The notes under the pieces: model-generated
Told to the model about the DNA's origin: nothing
What the model saw: the letters and a program-made list of their open reading frames with translations, nothing else
Database searches by the model: none
Shown: positions 6,908-14,799 of the stretch, in pieces
How the letters are laid out: each line of letters opens with the position of its first letter
How positions within the stretch are numbered: position 1 is the stretch's first letter
Translations under genes and position numbers: made by a program
From: Gammaproteobacteria bacterium
GTDB taxonomy: Bacteria > Pseudomonadota > Gammaproteobacteria > Thiohalomonadales > Thiohalomonadaceae
Direction: 5' to 3'
NCBI GenBank assembly: GCA_023228645.1
Contig: JALOAT010000044.1
Span: forward strand, 1-34,081
Length of the DNA stretch: 34,081 nucleotides

Positions 6908-7139
6908 TGGGCAATTCGAGTACCTAAATGGCCGTTTTTGTCACGTAGCGTGAACTGTGTCGCACGCATCCGGCTCGAACGCAGGCGCCGGAGTGACGTG
7001 CGTGGTCAAGGATGTGCCCAAAATTGTCACATGCAACCCGTTAGGCGCAATCGCTCGTCGAGAGTCGGGCGGTCGACTGATAGACCATGGCCGCAGGGTT
7101 TCACGGCCCTCTAAACACCTGGATAGCAAAACCACCCGC

Positions 7140-7162
7140 AGGAGCCCACCCCGTGGGCGAAT
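7140..7162 (+). repeat. REP-like element AGGAGCCCAC/GTGGGCGAAT, copy 1
   Basis: AGGAGCCCACCCCGTGGGCG followed by AAT forms a hairpin GCCCAC-CCC-GTGGGC. The reverse complement of 8811-8836 has the same core with few changes (AGGCGCCCACACCGTGGGCG then ATT). The arrangement, arm AGGAG, palindrome, GCGAAT, is that of common gammaproteobacterial REP elements. Confidence 0.65.
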
Positions 7163-7323
7163 GGTTTTTCCAACCGCCGTCGGTCAGCGGAACCACGTTC
7201 GTTGTCCTGCCTGGCCCGCTTCCTGGCTTGACCCGCTGTTGGTGGGTGTAGGCGTGATGTGCAGGACTCCAACCAAATGCGCATAGCCAGGCGAGCGTCC
7301 TTGAGCCTACTGGTTTGATGGCC

Positions 7324-7340
7324 ATAACGAGGGGCGTTAT
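7324..7340. promoter_or_regulatory. Candidate operator of the higBA locus
   Basis: ATAACG-AGGGG-CGTTAT is a perfect 6-bp inverted repeat with a 5-base spacer, ending 9 bases before the higB ATG. Antitoxins of the HigA family repress their own operon by binding such palindromes. I see no clear -35/-10 pair to anchor it, so the assignment rests on symmetry and position. Confidence 0.45.
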
Positions 7341-7349
7341 TGTTCGTTC

Positions 7350-7632
7350 ATGATCAAGGGCTATCGGGACAGGGATACGGAGAAACTGGCCAGGGGTGAG
7401 GGCTCGCGCCGGTTACCGCCCGATATCCAGCGGCGCGCGCGGATGCGCCTCGACCGCATTGATGCGGCCGTGATGCTGGAGGATCTACGGGTGCCGCCCT
7501 CGCACCATTTGGAGGCATTGAGAGGAGACCGCGCCGGTCAATACAGTATCCGCATTCAAAGAGCAATGGCGGATTTGTTTTGAGTGGCGGGACGGACATG
7601 CGTACAACGTCGAGGTCGTGGATGACCACTGA
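7350..7632 (+). pseudogene. higB: HigB/RelE-like toxin gene with a single-base frameshift
   Basis: The frame from ATG 7350 encodes MIKGYRDRDTEKLARGEGSR, then RLDAA-like and HLEALRGDRAGQYSIRI, matching the first 70 residues of HigB (RelE-fold mRNA interferase). It then stops early at 7581 after 77 residues. In the +1 frame from about 7558 the text continues EQWRICFEWRDGHAYNVEVV up to DDH and a TGA at 7630-7632, which is exactly the missing HigB C-terminus (usual W-R-I-x-F and DAYDV motifs). One extra base near 7557-7560 (ATTCAAAGAG) explains this. The antitoxin follows 18 bases later. The toxin is probably inactive unless the shift is a sequencing error or is bypassed. Confidence 0.85.
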
Positions 7633-7650
7633 TCCGAGAAGGAGACTATC

Positions 7651-7944
7651 GTGGGCCAACTAATTCATCCTGGGGAACACTTGGTCGAGTTCCTGGAGGA
7701 CTTCGGAATCACCCAGTACCGCCTGGCAACGGATATCCGTGTGCCACCGCTGCGCATCAATGAAATCGTCCAGGGCAAGCGAGCCATCACCGCGGACACG
7801 GCGTTGCGGCTTGGACGCTATTTCGGCACGACAGCCGAGTTCTGGATGAACCTCCAGGACAAATACGAGCTGGCGAAGGCGAGGGAGGTACTAGGCGCCC
7901 GCCTGGAGGAGGAAGTGAAACAGCGCCCGGCAGCAGGCGGTTAG
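7651..7944 (+). CDS. higA: HigA-family antitoxin (XRE helix-turn-helix)
   Basis: The 97-residue protein begins MGQLIHPGEHLVEFLEDFGI, the usual IHPGE start of HigA/VapI antitoxins. It has a helix-turn-helix (about residues 20-55, YRLATDIRVPPLRINEIVQG, then RAITADTALRLGRYFG) and the characteristic TTAEFWMNLQDKYEL segment. It neutralises HigB and represses the operon. The start is GTG at 7651, with GAAGGAG about 9 bases upstream. The gene is intact although the toxin upstream is frameshifted. Confidence 0.92.
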   Translation: MGQLIHPGEHLVEFLEDFGITQYRLATDIRVPPLRINEIVQGKRAITADTALRLGRYFGTTAEFWMNLQDKYELAKAREVLGARLEEEVKQRPAAGG

Positions 7945-8055
7945 TGAATCTGCCGGATGCCGGAGCCGACTGAACCCATGGAAGGGTTGGTTGTTCTTGT
8001 GTTTCTGTTCCGGGTCTTTCGTGATGATGAATGTGGGCATTAGTGATTGTTTTAT

Positions 8056-8535
8056 ATGAAAAAGGTAAATGTTTTATTTATTTGCATGGGCAACATCTGC
8101 CGCTCGCCCACGGCGCAGGGGGCGTTCGAGCGCCTGGTTGACGAGGCCGGGCTGAGGGCGACTATCGGCATTGATTCGGCGGGTACCCATGACTATCACG
8201 TGGGCAAGCCGCCGGACCACCGGGCGCAGGAGACGGCGCTCCGCCGCGGGGTGGACTTGAGTGGGCAGCGGGCACGCCAGGTAGAGAACCTCGACTTCGA
8301 GCGTTTTGACTACATCCTGGCGATGGATCACCAGAACCACGCCGCGCTGCTGCGGGATTGCCCGGCGGACCATCGGCACAAGGTGCGGCTGTTCCTCGAA
8401 TTTGCAGCGGAGCTCGGTGAGGATGAGGTGCCGGATCCGTATTACGGTGGGCAGCACGGCTTCGACCACGTCTTCGATTTAGTGGAGGCGGCCGGGCGGG
8501 GCTTGCTGGAGGAGATTCGTCGCCGGCATCTGTGA
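8056..8535 (+). CDS. Low-molecular-weight protein-tyrosine phosphatase
   Basis: The 159-residue product has the catalytic loop CMGNICRS with Cys10 and Arg16 (C-X5-R) at the N-terminus and the general-acid Asp127 in DPYYGG, both required for activity. The length matches the family. It is a cytosolic phosphatase; relatives dephosphorylate tyrosine kinases of polysaccharide export (Wzb) or arsenate (ArsC-like), but DPYYGG and the absence of capsule or arsenic genes nearby leave its target open. I chose ATG 8056; a TTG at 8047 is possible. The upstream 60 bases are AT-rich, unlike the neighbourhood, and no strong ribosome site is visible. No operon partner. Confidence 0.92.
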   Translation: MKKVNVLFICMGNICRSPTAQGAFERLVDEAGLRATIGIDSAGTHDYHVGKPPDHRAQETALRRGVDLSGQRARQVENLDFERFDYILAMDHQNHAALLRDCPADHRHKVRLFLEFAAELGEDEVPDPYYGGQHGFDHVFDLVEAAGRGLLEEIRRRHL

Positions 8536-8582
8536 GCCTGCCTTTTGGTCACATCTTGCGCGTACACTCCCTCTCTCCGGGA

Positions 8583-8762
8583 GCTGTCCCTTAGTCACAT
8601 CATTTCCACGAGAGACAGAAGCTTGCGTCCCTTCTCCCTCCGGGAGACGACTGCATGGATGCAGGAGGTACGACCCCCTGGATGGGGGAGGTAGACCGCG
8701 CCGGGAGCCGGCGGTCGAGAGCAACGCAGGGAGCGGTTGCCGAGGGCTGGGGAGAGGGGTCC
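8583..8762 (+). repeat. Dispersed repeat, copy B
   Basis: The core 8621-8670 is identical to 3213-3262 over 50 bp, and the flanks are partly conserved. Compared with copy A, this copy has about 55 extra bases (around 8671-8730) before the similarity resumes at GGAGCGGTTGCCG. A shorter echo, TTGGTCACATC with CTCTCTCCGGGAG, lies immediately upstream at about 8547-8582. Confidence 0.8.
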
Positions 8763-8776
8763 AAGGGCTTGGGTTA

Positions 8777-8836
8777 TAGGAGCCAACGCTGTCGGCGAAA
8801 GGCCCATTGAGAATCGCCCACGGTGTGGGCGCCTAC
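8777..8836. repeat. Pair of facing REP-like hairpins
   Basis: TAGGAGCCAACGCTGTCGGC then GAA (8777-8799) and, in inverted orientation, TCGCCCACGGTGTGGGCGCC then TAC (8814-8835) share the TAGGAG/GCGAA plan. The second is the reverse-oriented relative of 7140-7162, with hairpin GCCCAC-GGT-GTGGGC. Together they resemble a two-unit interspersed element located between the phosphatase gene and the rne terminator. With copy B of the dispersed repeat they account for most of the gap 8536-8913. Confidence 0.6.
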
Positions 8837-8866
8837 AGAAAAATCGGGCCTGCTTGGTCGCGAGCC

Positions 8867-8901
8867 AAAAAGAAGGGGAGCCGAGGCTCCCCTTCTTTTT
8901 T
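8867..8901 (-). terminator. Bidirectional intrinsic terminator after rne
   Basis: AAAAAGAAGGGGAGCC and GCTCCCCTTCTTTTT form a long perfect stem around GAG. Both strands end in a T run, so it can stop rne transcripts and anything reading in from the left. It lies 12 bases beyond the rne stop. Confidence 0.9.
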
Positions 8902-8913
8902 ATTTCGCAGACT

Positions 8914-11709
8914 CTAGTGCAGTTTTTCGTCGCCGCTGCTTTCCACCTGGGCCGGCGCTTCGGCGGTGTGCTGTTCTTCCGGTACGGTCCGTTGCTGGAC
9001 CGGCTCCGTGGGTGCCGCGAGCGGTTCTTCCGGCAGGATAACCGGTGGTTGTTCCGAGACGGCAGGCGCCACTTCAGGTTCAGCCGCAGGTTCAGCTTGG
9101 GGCTGTTCGACCGGTTCGGCGTCGCTGGTCGCGACGTGGCCTTGCGGCGTGGAAGGTTCGTCCGTGGGCGCTTCCTGAATGGTGGCATCGGGCGCCATGG
9201 CTTCGGTGCTGACGCGTTCTTCTGAAGGCTCTTCACGGGCCGCACCGGTGTCATCCGAGATGTCCGCGGGGGCTGCCGCGAACAGGTCTGCCATGGGCGG
9301 TTCGCTTGGCGTCACCACCCTCGGTGCCGGTTCGACCATCACCGGGTTGCCGCGCGGCTCGGTGCGCTCGGGCATCTCGGCGCGGGCCAGCTGGCGTTCG
9401 AGCAGGGAGATCTCCAGATCCTCGCTGCCGTTCTCACCTTCGCCGTCGAACTCGTCAGCCGCCATATTGGAAGCCGAGTCGGTGGCGGTGTACTGTTCAC
9501 GGGCACGACGACGGCGGCGCCCGCCACGGCGGCCGCGGCGGCTGCCGCCGCTGCGCTCGCCTTCCTGGGTCTCGGGTGCGCGGCCTTCGAGCTCCGCCTC
9601 GGTCACAACGGATTCACCGGACTCGATGGGTGCGGCGAGCGCCAGGAGCTGTTCGGCTTCCTGGGCCTCCTGCCGTTCAGGGCGGGCGGGGCGCTCACGT
9701 TCCGGGCGTGGGGTGCGTTCCTGGCGCGGTTGACGTTCCTGACGGGCGCTGCGCTCTTCACGCTCCGGGCGTGCCTGACGCTCCGGGCGTGCCGCACGTT
9801 CCTGGCGTTCGGAACGCTCCGGACGTTCGCGACGTTCCTGGCGCGGCTGACGCTCGGCCTTGTCGCTGCTTTCCTGACGGCCACGGGCGCTCTCGCCACG
9901 GCGACGGCCATTGCTGTCGTTGCGGCGCTGGCCGCTTGACTCGCGGGCGGGCGCGGGCCGGCCGGCGTCGCGGCGGGGCTGCTGGGCCGGCTTGGCGGCT
10001 TCCGCTTCGCTCTCGCTGTTTCCGAACAGGCTGGTGATGAGACGACGCAGCAGGCCGGCGCCGGGCTTCGGGTGCGCGGCGGTGGGACTGGCGGGTACCG
10101 GCACCGGCGGGGCCACGGATCGGACGGCCGGCTGTTCCGCCGCCGCCGTAGCCTTGCGCGCCTCGGCCGGGCTTTCCATGACTTCTTCGGGCTGGCCGAT
10201 GAGCTGGTAGCTGGACTTCTCTGTCGCCTCGTCCATGTCGTCGATGCGCACGCGCTGGATCTCGAACTTTGGCGTTTCGAGATGATGGCTCGGCACCAGC
10301 ACCACCCGCACGCCGTGGCGCGCTTCGATCTCGGCGATGGCATTGCGCTTTTCGTTGAGCAGGAAGGAGGCGACGTCCACCGGCGTGCGTGCAACCACCT
10401 TGCCGGTCTTCTCCTTCATGGACTCCTCTTCGAGAATGCGCAGGATGGAGAGGGCGAGGGATTCGACGCCGCGGATGGTTCCCTGGCCGTTGCAGCGCGG
10501 GCAGACCACCTGGCTGGACTCCCCGAGCGAGGGGCGCAGGCGCTGGCGTGACATCTCCAGCAGACCGAAGCGTGAAATACGGCCGATCTGCACGCGGGCG
10601 CGGTCCTGCTTGAGCGCCTCCTTGAGGCGGTTCTCCACTTCGCGCTGGTGCTTGGAAGGCGTCATGTCGATGAAATCAATGACGATGAGGCCGCCCAGGT
10701 CGCGCAGGCGCAGCTGGCGGGCGATCTCGTCGGCCGCCTCCAAGTTGGTGTTGAGGGCGGTCTCCTCGATGTCGCCGCCCTTGGTGGCGCGCGCCGAGTT
10801 GATGTCGATGGAGATCAGTGCCTCCGTGTGGTCGATGACCAGGGCGCCGCCGGAAGGTAGTTGCACCTCGCGCTGGAAGGCGGTCTCGATCTGGCTTTCG
10901 ATCTGGTAGCGGGTGAAGAGGGGGACGCGGTCCTGGTACAGCTTCACCTTGTTGAGGTTCTGCGGCATCACCTGCTTCATGAATTCGCGAGCCTGTTCAT
11001 AGATGCTCGGCTCGTCGATGAGGATTTCGGCGATGTCGTTGCGCAGGTAGTCACGGATACCGCGGATGACCACGCTGCTCTCCTGATAGATCAGGAACGG
11101 GGCCGCCTGCCCCTGGGCCGCTTCCTCGATGGCACGCCAGACCTGGAGCAGGTAGTCGAGGTCCCACTGCAGTTCCTCGGCGCTCTTGCCCACGCCGGCG
11201 GTACGTACGATGAGCCCCATGTCGGCCGGGATGTCGAGCTGCGCCATGGTGTCGCGCATCTCGGAGCGGTCCTCGCCTTCGATACGGCGCGACACGCCGC
11301 CGGCGCGCGGATTGTTGGGCATGAGCACCAGATAACGGCCCGCCAGGCTGATGAACGTGGTGAGGGCCGCACCCTTGTTGCCGCGTTCTTCCTTCTCCAC
11401 CTGCACGACCACTTCCTGGCCTTCGCGGATCACGTCACGGATGTTGACGCGGCCGCCCGACTCGGTGTCGCGGGAAAAATAGGTGCGGGAGATTTCCTTC
11501 AGCGGCAGGAAGCCGTGACGTTGGGCGCCGTAATCGACGAAGGCGGCTTCGAGACTGGGCTCGACGCGCGTAATTCGGCCTTTGTAGATGTTGGATTTTT
11601 TCTGAGCCCGTGAGGTGCTTTCGATGTCGAGATCGTACAGCTTCTGCCCATCCACGAGCGCTACGCGCAACTCCTCCGGCTGAGTTGCGTTGAACAACAT
11701 TCTTTTCAT
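8914..11709 (-). CDS. rne: Ribonuclease E
   Basis: RNase E is the endonuclease that starts mRNA decay and processes rRNA and tRNA, and it scaffolds the degradosome at the inner membrane. The product from ATG 11707-11709 (MKRMLFNATQPEELRVALVD) has 931 residues. The S1 domain is at about 36-120, the catalytic Asp pair is seen in ISIDINSARAT and IVIDFIDMTPSK, and the zinc link is CPRCNGQG near 405. The C-terminal half is low-complexity: arginine/glutamate repeats (RPERQER-like, about 600-690), an RRGRRGGRRRRRAR tract, then an acidic, proline-rich tail. A longer frame adds ten residues, but the MKRML start matches the family. GACGGA lies before the ATG. Confidence 0.97.
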   Translation of the reverse strand: MKRMLFNATQPEELRVALVDGQKLYDLDIESTSRAQKKSNIYKGRITRVEPSLEAAFVDYGAQRHGFLPLKEISRTYFSRDTESGGRVNIRDVIREGQEVVVQVEKEERGNKGAALTTFISLAGRYLVLMPNNPRAGGVSRRIEGEDRSEMRDTMAQLDIPADMGLIVRTAGVGKSAEELQWDLDYLLQVWRAIEEAAQGQAAPFLIYQESSVVIRGIRDYLRNDIAEILIDEPSIYEQAREFMKQVMPQNLNKVKLYQDRVPLFTRYQIESQIETAFQREVQLPSGGALVIDHTEALISIDINSARATKGGDIEETALNTNLEAADEIARQLRLRDLGGLIVIDFIDMTPSKHQREVENRLKEALKQDRARVQIGRISRFGLLEMSRQRLRPSLGESSQVVCPRCNGQGTIRGVESLALSILRILEEESMKEKTGKVVARTPVDVASFLLNEKRNAIAEIEARHGVRVVLVPSHHLETPKFEIQRVRIDDMDEATEKSSYQLIGQPEEVMESPAEARKATAAAEQPAVRSVAPPVPVPASPTAAHPKPGAGLLRRLITSLFGNSESEAEAAKPAQQPRRDAGRPAPARESSGQRRNDSNGRRRGESARGRQESSDKAERQPRQERRERPERSERQERAARPERQARPEREERSARQERQPRQERTPRPERERPARPERQEAQEAEQLLALAAPIESGESVVTEAELEGRAPETQEGERSGGSRRGRRGGRRRRRAREQYTATDSASNMAADEFDGEGENGSEDLEISLLERQLARAEMPERTEPRGNPVMVEPAPRVVTPSEPPMADLFAAAPADISDDTGAAREEPSEERVSTEAMAPDATIQEAPTDEPSTPQGHVATSDAEPVEQPQAEPAAEPEVAPAVSEQPPVILPEEPLAAPTEPVQQRTVPEEQHTAEAPAQVESSGDEKLH

Positions 11710-12082
11710 GTTTTTTCCGTCTCTATGGCGCTCAACCACAGCCCGATCACGGACGCGGGTTCGCCAGATGCTTGTTTGAGGGACCCAAATCGAGACGGCC
11801 GAGGAGGGAATTATCCGGTCGGCACCGCCGTGGCCACACTCAGTCAGCCCTGTCCTGCAGGAACATTATCGACTGCGGGAGCGCTTGTTATGGCACCCCA
11901 ACCACCACGCGGTGGGGATGCCGCTAAAACTTACCGTTCAATCTCGCCGGCGTGTCAGGACGGCGTGGAACTCCTCGACGTGACCTTGGAAAGTTCCGCA
12001 AGTCCCGGAGCGCCGGCGGAAAAGTCTATCAGCCTCGCCATCGCGCATCAACGCATCCGGGAGTCCTGATATCATACGACCC
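11710..12082. other. Divergent rne/rluC control region with long rne leader
   Basis: The 373 bases between the divergent starts contain no gene. Read as the rne leader (minus strand) they can form hairpins, for example around CCACC-ACGC-GGTGG near 11901-11920. In E. coli rne has a leader of about 360 bases whose hairpins bind RNase E for self-control; the similar length fits, but no sequence identity is claimed. For rluC, TATCAT at 12070-12075 lies only 7 bases before the ATG and could be a -10 giving a very short leader; no good -35 is visible. Confidence 0.5.
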
Positions 12083-13036
12083 ATGAATAAAACCCCATGT
12101 CGCCCGGTCGTCCAGGAGGTCAGGATTGGTGAGCACCAGGCCGGCCAACGCATCGACAACTTCCTCATAACCCAGCTCAAGGGCGTCCCCAAGACCCACA
12201 TCTACCGCATTCTCCGCAAGGGAGAGGTGCGGGTGAACAAGGGGCGCATCAAGCCCGATTACCGGCTTCAGCAGGGCGATCTGGTGCGGGTGCCGCCGGT
12301 GCGCACCAGTGAGGCGCCGCCGCCGGCCCAACCGGGTTCCCGGGTCCTCGAGCTCATTGCAAGCAGCATCATGTTCGAAGACGATGCCCTGCTGATCCTG
12401 AACAAACCCGCCGGTATCGCGGTACATGGCGGCAGTGGCCTGAGCTATGGAATCATCGAGGCGCTGCGTGCGCTGCGCCCCGAGGCGCCCTTTCTGGAAC
12501 TGGGTCATCGCCTGGATCGGGACACCTCCGGCTGCCTGGTGGTGGCAAAGAAGCGCAGCGCCCTGCGCGCCTTCCAGGCCCTGCTGCGCTCCAACGGTAT
12601 GGAAAAGCAGTACCTGGCCCTGGCCAAGGGGCGCTGGGGCGGCGGCACCCGGCGGGTGAGCGCGCCGCTGCGCAAGAATGTGCTCAGCTCGGGGGAGCGC
12701 GTGGTGCGGGTGGACCCGGAGGGCAAGCCGGCGCTCAGCATCTTCGAGCCAATGACGCTCTACCATGAGGCCAGTCTAATGCGGGTGACCCTGATCACCG
12801 GGCGTACCCACCAGGTGCGCGTGCATGCGGCCCATGCGGGCCATCCGCTGGCCGGTGACGACAAATACGGTGACGAGAATTTCAACCGACGCATGGCCGC
12901 CCTGGGATTGAAGCGCCTGTTTTTGCACGCCAGCGCGCTCCAGTTCACCCTGCCCATGGAGCGGCCCCGTGACATCAGCATGTCGGCCCCGCTTCCGCCG
13001 GAACTGACGGCTGTGTTGGACAAACTGGAATCATGA
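12083..13036 (+). CDS. rluC: 23S rRNA pseudouridine synthase RluC (955/2504/2580)
   Basis: The 317-residue product has an N-terminal S4 RNA-binding domain (about 20-80, QRIDNFLITQLKGVPKTHIY then RKGEVRVNKGR) and a RluA-type catalytic domain. The active-site Asp145 lies in HRLDRDTSG (142-150). RLFLHASALQF and GRTHQVRVHAAHAGHPLAGD are further family motifs. RluC modifies U955, U2504 and U2580 in E. coli 23S rRNA, near the peptidyl transferase centre. The position divergent from rne is the same as in E. coli and supports RluC rather than RluD. Its stop overlaps the next gene by four bases (ATGA). Confidence 0.96.
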   Translation: MNKTPCRPVVQEVRIGEHQAGQRIDNFLITQLKGVPKTHIYRILRKGEVRVNKGRIKPDYRLQQGDLVRVPPVRTSEAPPPAQPGSRVLELIASSIMFEDDALLILNKPAGIAVHGGSGLSYGIIEALRALRPEAPFLELGHRLDRDTSGCLVVAKKRSALRAFQALLRSNGMEKQYLALAKGRWGGGTRRVSAPLRKNVLSSGERVVRVDPEGKPALSIFEPMTLYHEASLMRVTLITGRTHQVRVHAAHAGHPLAGDDKYGDENFNRRMAALGLKRLFLHASALQFTLPMERPRDISMSAPLPPELTAVLDKLES

Positions 13037-13713
13037 GCGAATTCAAGCTGGTCGTTTTCGACTGGGACGGGACCCTGATGGATTCCCAGGCGCGCATCGT
13101 CGCCTGTCTGCGCGCGGCTGTGGCAGATGTGGGCCTTGCGCCCCGTAGCGACGACGCCTACAGGAACATTATCGGCCTGGGCCTGGCTGAGGCCATGCAG
13201 TCGCTATTTCCCGAGCATTCGGCAAGCGCCCACGCCGCGCTGGTGGAGCGTTACCGCCATCATTTCCTGGGCGCGAATGCCACCCCGTCCACGCTGTTTG
13301 CGGGCGCCGAGGACACCGTGCGCGACCTGGCCGAGCGCGGCCTGTTCCTGGCCGTCGCCACGGGCAAGGGCCGTAACGGGCTCGACCGCGTGCTCGCTGA
13401 TACGGGGCTCGGAAAGTGGTTTCATGCCACGCGCTGTGCCGACGAGACCTTCTCCAAGCCCCATCCGCAGATGCTGCTCGAAATCATGGATGTGCTCGGG
13501 GCCGAGCCGCGCGAGACGCTGATGGTGGGCGATACGGAATATGACATGGAACTGGCGCGCAACGCCGGCACCCATGCCCTTGCGGTGAGCTATGGCGTTC
13601 ACGCCGTCGACCGTCTGCTGGCGCACGATCCCCTCGGCTGCATCGACGACATTCGTGAACTGATTTCCTGGATCGACACGCGCCCGGCCACGGTGGGCCG
13701 GGCGAACAACTGA
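13033..13713 (+). CDS. HAD-family phosphatase (phosphoglycolate phosphatase-like)
   Basis: The 226-residue protein has HAD motif I FDWDGTLMDS with Asp10 and Asp12, motif II in VATGK, the conserved Lys in FSKPHPQM and motif IV in MVGDTEYDME, with a helical cap between motifs I and II. This is the Gph/PhnX-like subfamily with a C1 cap. The substrate cannot be assigned; related genes downstream of rluC are usually annotated as Gph-like hydrolases. ATG 13033 overlaps the rluC stop by four bases, so translation is coupled. sppA starts 4 bases after it ends. Confidence 0.93.
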   Translation: MSEFKLVVFDWDGTLMDSQARIVACLRAAVADVGLAPRSDDAYRNIIGLGLAEAMQSLFPEHSASAHAALVERYRHHFLGANATPSTLFAGAEDTVRDLAERGLFLAVATGKGRNGLDRVLADTGLGKWFHATRCADETFSKPHPQMLLEIMDVLGAEPRETLMVGDTEYDMELARNAGTHALAVSYGVHAVDRLLAHDPLGCIDDIRELISWIDTRPATVGRANN

Positions 13714-13717
13714 AAGC

Positions 13718-14677
13718 ATGGCGATGAGCGAACAAGAAAACCAACAAGGCGTTACCAGCCCCCACTTCGAACGGGACATTCTCAACCGTTTGGCCTTCGC
13801 GGTAATCAACGAACAGCGCCGCGCCAGGCGCTGGGGCATCCTGTTCAAATCGCTCGGATTCCTCTACCTGTTCGCCCTGCTGGTGTTGCTGGTGGGTGAC
13901 CGGGACAGCGGCGAACCAAGCGGACCTCATACCGCCATGGTGGAGCTCAACGGGGTCATCGACGGCGTCAGCGGTGTGAGTGCCGATCAGATCATCGGCA
14001 GTCTGCGCAGCGCCTTCGGCAATGGGCAGGTTGCGGGGGTGATCCTGCGCATCAACAGCCCGGGCGGCAGCCCGGTGCAATCGGGCGAGATCTATGACGA
14101 GATCCGCCGCCTGCGCCAGGACCATCCGGACACACCCATTTATACGGTGGTGGGCGACATTTGTGCCTCCGGTGGTTACTACGTGGCGGCAGCGACCGAT
14201 GCCATCTACGTCAATCGCGCCAGCATCGTTGGCTCCATCGGCGTGCTCATGAACGGTTTCGGCTTCGTGGGCACCCTCGACAAGTTCGGCATCGAGCGCC
14301 GGCTCTATACCGCGGGTGAGAACAAGGGCTTTTTGGACCCGTTCAGTCCCGAGCAGCCGCGGCAGGTGGAGCACATCCGCGGCCTGCTCGATGACGTGCA
14401 TCGCCAGTTCATCACCGCGGTGAAGGAAGGGCGCGGCGACCGCCTCAAGGACGAAGCGTCGGTCTTTTCCGGGCTGGTGTGGACGGGCGAGGAGGGCGTG
14501 AAGCTGGGGCTTGTCGACGGGCTTGGCAGTGCGGCTTACGTGGCACGCGAGGTCATCGGCGCCGAGGATGTCGTGGACTACACGGCCAAGCCGCCGTACC
14601 TTGAACGCTTCTTCGAGCGCTTCGGTGCCACGGCCATGAAGCTCATGGCGGAGCAGGCGCTGCCGAAGCTGCGTTGA
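13718..14677 (+). CDS. sppA: Signal peptide peptidase SppA, short (36-kDa) type
   Basis: The 319-residue inner-membrane serine protease has one transmembrane helix (about 45-60, SLGFLYLFALLVLLVG) and a periplasmic S49 domain. The nucleophile is Ser151 in GDICASGGYYVAAA and the general base is Lys203 in YTAGENKGFLDPF. NSPGGSPVQSGE near 113 is the oxyanion region. It cuts residual signal peptides in the membrane. The length fits the single-domain type and not the 67-kDa tandem type of E. coli. An alternative start is ATG 13724. It is the last gene of the rluC-HAD-sppA unit and is followed by repeats. Confidence 0.95.
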   Translation: MAMSEQENQQGVTSPHFERDILNRLAFAVINEQRRARRWGILFKSLGFLYLFALLVLLVGDRDSGEPSGPHTAMVELNGVIDGVSGVSADQIIGSLRSAFGNGQVAGVILRINSPGGSPVQSGEIYDEIRRLRQDHPDTPIYTVVGDICASGGYYVAAATDAIYVNRASIVGSIGVLMNGFGFVGTLDKFGIERRLYTAGENKGFLDPFSPEQPRQVEHIRGLLDDVHRQFITAVKEGRGDRLKDEASVFSGLVWTGEEGVKLGLVDGLGSAAYVAREVIGAEDVVDYTAKPPYLERFFERFGATAMKLMAEQALPKLR

Positions 14678-14699
14678 GCAAGCGCCGATGGTTCCGCAC

Positions 14700-14738
14700 C
14701 CGTAGCCCGGATGGAGCACAGCGGAATCCGGGCTACGG
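14700..14738. repeat. REP-like palindrome after sppA
   Basis: CCGTAGCCCGGAT (14700-14712) and ATCCGGGCTACGG (14726-14738) are perfect 13-bp inverted arms around GGAGCACAGCGGA. This is a widespread gammaproteobacterial/xanthomonad repeat type. It begins 22 bases after the sppA stop and may act as terminator or mRNA stabiliser. Confidence 0.85.
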
Positions 14739-14799
14739 GACTACCGCGTTTGATGAACTGGTTTCGTTGGTCTATCGGTGGCGCGTAAGCACGGACGCG

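Larger units (their letters stand above)
6828..7349. other. Intergenic region between the pilin promoter and the higB-like gene
   Basis: This stretch of 522 bases has no convincing gene on either strand. It holds the sigma-54 promoter and the upstream palindrome 6941-6953, several TGTC motifs that could be activator sites, a REP-like hairpin (7140-7162) and an inverted repeat in front of higB (7324-7340). Short open frames here lack ribosome sites and recognisable products. Confidence 0.5.

Noticed and set aside
8047..8055. TTG start for the tyrosine phosphatase
   Set aside because: ATG 8056 gives MKKVNVLFICMGN, the standard N-terminus. The three extra residues have no support.
13484..14719. 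Long open frame (411 codons) on the minus strand
   Set aside because: It lies antisense to the HAD and sppA genes, which have clear motifs. Its translation is His/Asp/Ala-rich, as expected from the complement of GC-rich coding DNA.
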